DNA of 8,740 nucleotides from Deltaproteobacteria bacterium. Its GTDB lineage: Bacteria; Desulfobacterota; Syntrophia; Syntrophales; Smithellaceae. Below, in pieces: positions 7,380 through 8,740 of this stretch (within the stretch, counting starts at the first letter, position 1; each line of letters begins with the position of its first letter). Both the position numbers and the translations under genes were made by a program. The stretch lies in NCBI GenBank assembly GCA_009668925.1, contig SBEK01000168.1, forward strand, positions 1-8,740, given 5' to 3'. The notes under the pieces were generated by a model. That model was not told where the DNA came from. It worked only from the letters and a program-made list of their open reading frames with translations, and did not search any database.

Positions 7380-7504
7380 TCATGCCGTTCCTCTGCGTTC
7401 AATCACACCTCAAAGAATACCGAAACCATGATTCCTCATTGCCCTGGTCTGGACTCGCCAGGACCGGACGTTGGAAGGGATCCGGTGCGTCAGTCCTCTT
7501 ATGC

Positions 7505-7610
7505 CTCAGGACTTAAGCTAAAAAGGAAGGCAAAAAACGATTGGCATATCGCCGGAATTGGATTATGGAAACAGGAGTCTTCAGAAGACGTCGGTTAGCT
7601 TAGTCTTGAG
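7505..7610. repeat. Long imperfect inverted repeat with internal hairpin
   Basis: The left arm at 7505-7521 (CTCAGGACTTAAGCTAA) pairs with the right arm at 7595-7610 (TTAGCTTAGTCTTGAG). That gives fifteen Watson-Crick pairs, one G-U pair (7509 with 7606) and a single bulged base (T7513 or T7514). The 73-base interior contains the hairpin GTCTT-cag-AAGAC at 7577-7589. No target-site duplication is visible at the ends. The feature could be a folded RNA leader, a small mobile repeat or a protein-binding site; the sequence does not decide between them. Confidence 0.6.
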
Positions 7611-7651
7611 CCCGCGGGAAAAGCTTAAGCCTGATTTGCTGAATTATGGAC

Positions 7652-7656
7652 GGGGG
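7652..7656 (+). promoter_or_regulatory. Ribosome binding site deciding the thioesterase start
   Basis: GGGGG lies 8 bases before the ATG at 7665. A GTG at 7656 in the same frame would overlap this purine run and have no site of its own, so the ATG is preferred and the protein is 142 residues. Confidence 0.6.
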
Positions 7657-7664
7657 TGCAGGCC

Positions 7665-8093
7665 ATGTTTGACTTAAGTCTTTATCTGAAAAACATTCGC
7701 TTAGCGAAAAAAGGTTTAAATCCGTACCTTGATTCTTTCGACATCACGGTGGTTGAACTCGGTGCGGGTCGCGCGTGCTTTAAAATGACCATACGGCCGG
7801 AATATATTCAGGCCGCGGGACTCATGCAGGGCGGCCTGATCGTTGCACTGGCCGATGAGACTATTGCCCATGCCATGATGACGGAACTAAACCCCGATGA
7901 AGGTTTGACGACGATAGAACTCAAGAGTAATTTTCTGTCAGGTATTTCTCAGGGCGTGCTGCGGGCTGATGCCGCCGTTTTCAAGAAGGGCCGAAACGTG
8001 ATGATCGGCGACTGTTTGGTGACGAGCGGTGAAGGGAAGAACATCTGCCGCGTATCGGCGACTTTTATGCTGTTAAAGAATAAGACAAAATAA
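7665..8093 (+). CDS. PaaI/YdiI-like hotdog-fold thioesterase
   Basis: This 142-residue cytoplasmic protein has the hotdog thioesterase fold, whose members hydrolyse acyl- or aryl-CoA thioesters. The core segment AGLMQGGLIVALADETIAHA (51-70) matches the PaaI-type helix with its surrounding glycines. D64 stands at the position of the usual catalytic acidic residue, followed by E65. The common His before the Gly-Gly pair is Gln55 here, a variant seen in part of the family. TTIELKSNFLSG (82-93) and the closing strands GRNVMIGDCLVTSGEGKNICRVSATF match the rest of the domain in order. The gene follows the structured spacer and ends just before a terminator. It has no obvious link to tungstate transport. 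The substrate is unknown, and the family call is confident from the pattern rather than an alignment. Confidence 0.85.
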   Translation: MFDLSLYLKNIRLAKKGLNPYLDSFDITVVELGAGRACFKMTIRPEYIQAAGLMQGGLIVALADETIAHAMMTELNPDEGLTTIELKSNFLSGISQGVLRADAAVFKKGRNVMIGDCLVTSGEGKNICRVSATFMLLKNKTK

Positions 8094-8095
8094 AA

Positions 8096-8126
8096 AAGCC
8101 CTCTGATGTAAAGGATCAGAGGGCTT
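8096..8126. terminator. Strong hairpin terminator between convergent genes
   Basis: AAGCCCTCTGAT (8096-8107) and ATCAGAGGGCTT (8115-8126) form a perfect 12-base-pair stem with a 7-base loop. On the minus strand the stem runs straight into a T-rich tract (complement of the A-run 8092-8097), so it is a textbook intrinsic terminator for the OmpA-domain gene, 22 bases past its stop. On the plus strand only TT is available within the stem and no T-run follows. It may still end thioesterase transcription, but less efficiently. Confidence 0.9.
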
Positions 8127-8148
8127 AACTTCAGAGATTGGAACGGAT

Positions 8149-8740
8149 TCATTCCGGTATATAGCTGACCTCGACACGTCGGTTCATTTTTCGGCCTTCA
8201 GGCGTGTCGTTGGAGGCGACCGGTTTGCTGTCCCCCATCACCCTCAACTCCAGCTTGATGTCCTTGCCCAGATCCATTTTGTTCAATGCGGCTATGACCG
8301 AGGACGAACGTTGTGCGGACAGCAGCAGGTTGGTGGAAGAGCTGGCCGACTTATCAGAGTGTCCGTCAATAACCAGGCGGCCTTTTCGTCCTTTGACTTT
8401 TACCGCTAATGACTTCAGTTTGGCAAGTTCCCGGCCTTTTAAAGTTATGCTGGATGCTTCAAAATACAGTGATTCCGAAAGCGATGGTTCGCTGGCTTTT
8501 GCAGGAGCCGACACCTTTGCCGGTTCGGGTGTCTTGGTCTGAGCGGGGCTCACAGCTTTTGCCGTGTTCGGTTTCACGGCGGGTGACACAGCTGTTTGCG
8601 GCGCGGGGGCTGGCGTCGGCGATGCCATTGGCGCTGGCTTCCCCGTATTTGCCGCCTGGGCTTTTTTTTCGGCGCACGCTTTTCTGGACGCTTGGCGGAT
8701 ACCGGCAACCGGTTTCGCCGCAGGCGTCACGGACGATACC
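8149..8740 (-). CDS. OmpA-domain protein with Ala/Pro/Lys-rich linker (5' end off window)
   Basis: At least 196 residues of this gene are in the window. The frame stays open through the right edge, so the start and any signal peptide lie outside. The visible N-terminal half is low-complexity, rich in Ala, Pro, Lys and Ser (for example PAPMASPTPAPAPQ), which suggests an extended periplasmic linker. The C-terminal part, about 110 residues, is an OmpA_C-like peptidoglycan-binding domain. It includes YFEASSITLKGRELAKLKSL, then LVIDGHSDKSASSST (the GHTD-type loop), LLLSAQRSSSVIAAL, and the closing TPEGRKMNRRVEVSY. The Asp of GHSD and the Arg of NRRVEV are the residues that usually contact peptidoglycan, and both are present. 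The protein is probably periplasmic or anchored in the outer membrane, tethering the envelope to the wall. It is transcribed toward the thioesterase and ends at a strong terminator. Confidence 0.88.
   Translation of the reverse strand, partial: VSSVTPAAKPVAGIRQASRKACAEKKAQAANTGKPAPMASPTPAPAPQTAVSPAVKPNTAKAVSPAQTKTPEPAKVSAPAKASEPSLSESLYFEASSITLKGRELAKLKSLAVKVKGRKGRLVIDGHSDKSASSSTNLLLSAQRSSSVIAALNKMDLGKDIKLELRVMGDSKPVASNDTPEGRKMNRRVEVSYIPE

Larger units (their letters stand above)
7380..7664. other. Structured spacer between tupC and the thioesterase gene
   Basis: These 285 bases (up to the preferred thioesterase start) hold no convincing gene but several inverted repeats. GGTCTGG (7446-7452) pairs with CCA and GACC (7458-7460, 7462-7465) as a one-bulge hairpin. 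It competes with a CCGGA/TCCGG pairing (7464-7468 with 7481-7485). A long inverted repeat joins 7505-7521 to 7595-7610. A small hairpin, GTCTT-cag-AAGAC, sits at 7577-7589. None is followed by a T-run, so none is an intrinsic terminator. TTGGCA (7541-7546) with TATGGA (7564-7569) could be a weak promoter for the thioesterase. A 56-codon open frame (7428-7598) has no ribosome binding site. Confidence 0.6.

Noticed and set aside
7532..7551. Minus-strand terminator-like hairpin followed by six T
   Set aside because: The stem is only four base pairs and no minus-strand transcript is expected here, because the OmpA-domain gene already has a strong terminator at 8096-8126.
7505..7610. Insertion sequence bounded by the inverted repeat
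   Set aside because: The interior is 73 bases, has no transposase, and no target duplication is visible at the ends (flanks differ).
8728..8730. GTG at 8728-8730 as the start of the OmpA-domain gene
   Set aside because: The frame continues open to the window edge and the residues at this point are linker-like with no signal peptide, so it is probably an internal valine.

Overview
The window looks like chromosomal DNA from a Gram-negative bacterium. It has a TolC-type outer-membrane protein, a periplasmic adaptor and an OmpA-like peptidoglycan-binding domain. The mid-GC base composition, tight gene packing and a tungstate uptake operon would fit an anaerobe of the Desulfobacterota (for example a syntroph or sulfate reducer). 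That taxonomic guess is an inference from gene content and protein style, not a database match.

Left third (minus strand, about 1-3366): a tripartite efflux operon transcribed right to left in the order tolC-like, macA-like adaptor, MacB-type ATPase, MacB-type permease (cut by the left edge). The junctions are a 1-base TAATG overlap, a 5-base gap and a 4-base ATGA overlap, so the four genes are almost certainly one transcript. A good sigma70-like promoter lies just upstream of the tolC-like gene. The substrate cannot be read from the sequence.

Middle (plus strand, 3776-7379): a tungstate (possibly molybdate) uptake module. A one-component regulator (excisionase/MerR-like helix-turn-helix fused to a periplasmic-binding-protein-like sensor domain) is followed 31 bases later by tupA (binding protein), tupB (permease, GTG start) and tupC (ATPase with a C-terminal TOBE-like extension). 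TupA captures the oxyanion in the periplasm, TupB forms the channel and TupC drives import. The regulator probably reads intracellular oxyanion or cofactor and controls the operon. The divergent 409-base gap between the efflux and tup operons is AT-rich, with promoter-like and palindromic sites but no gene.

Right part (7380-8740): a 285-base spacer (to the preferred thioesterase start) contains a long, nearly perfect inverted repeat and smaller hairpins. A PaaI-like hotdog thioesterase (plus strand) follows. Then comes a strong hairpin terminator shared with a convergent, 5'-truncated gene for an OmpA-domain protein with an Ala/Pro/Lys-rich linker.

Most of the window is conventional. The two items most worth a second look are the sensor architecture and possible operators of the tup regulator, and the structured spacer at about 7440-7630. 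I saw no CRISPR, tRNA, rRNA, insertion sequence or defence system.
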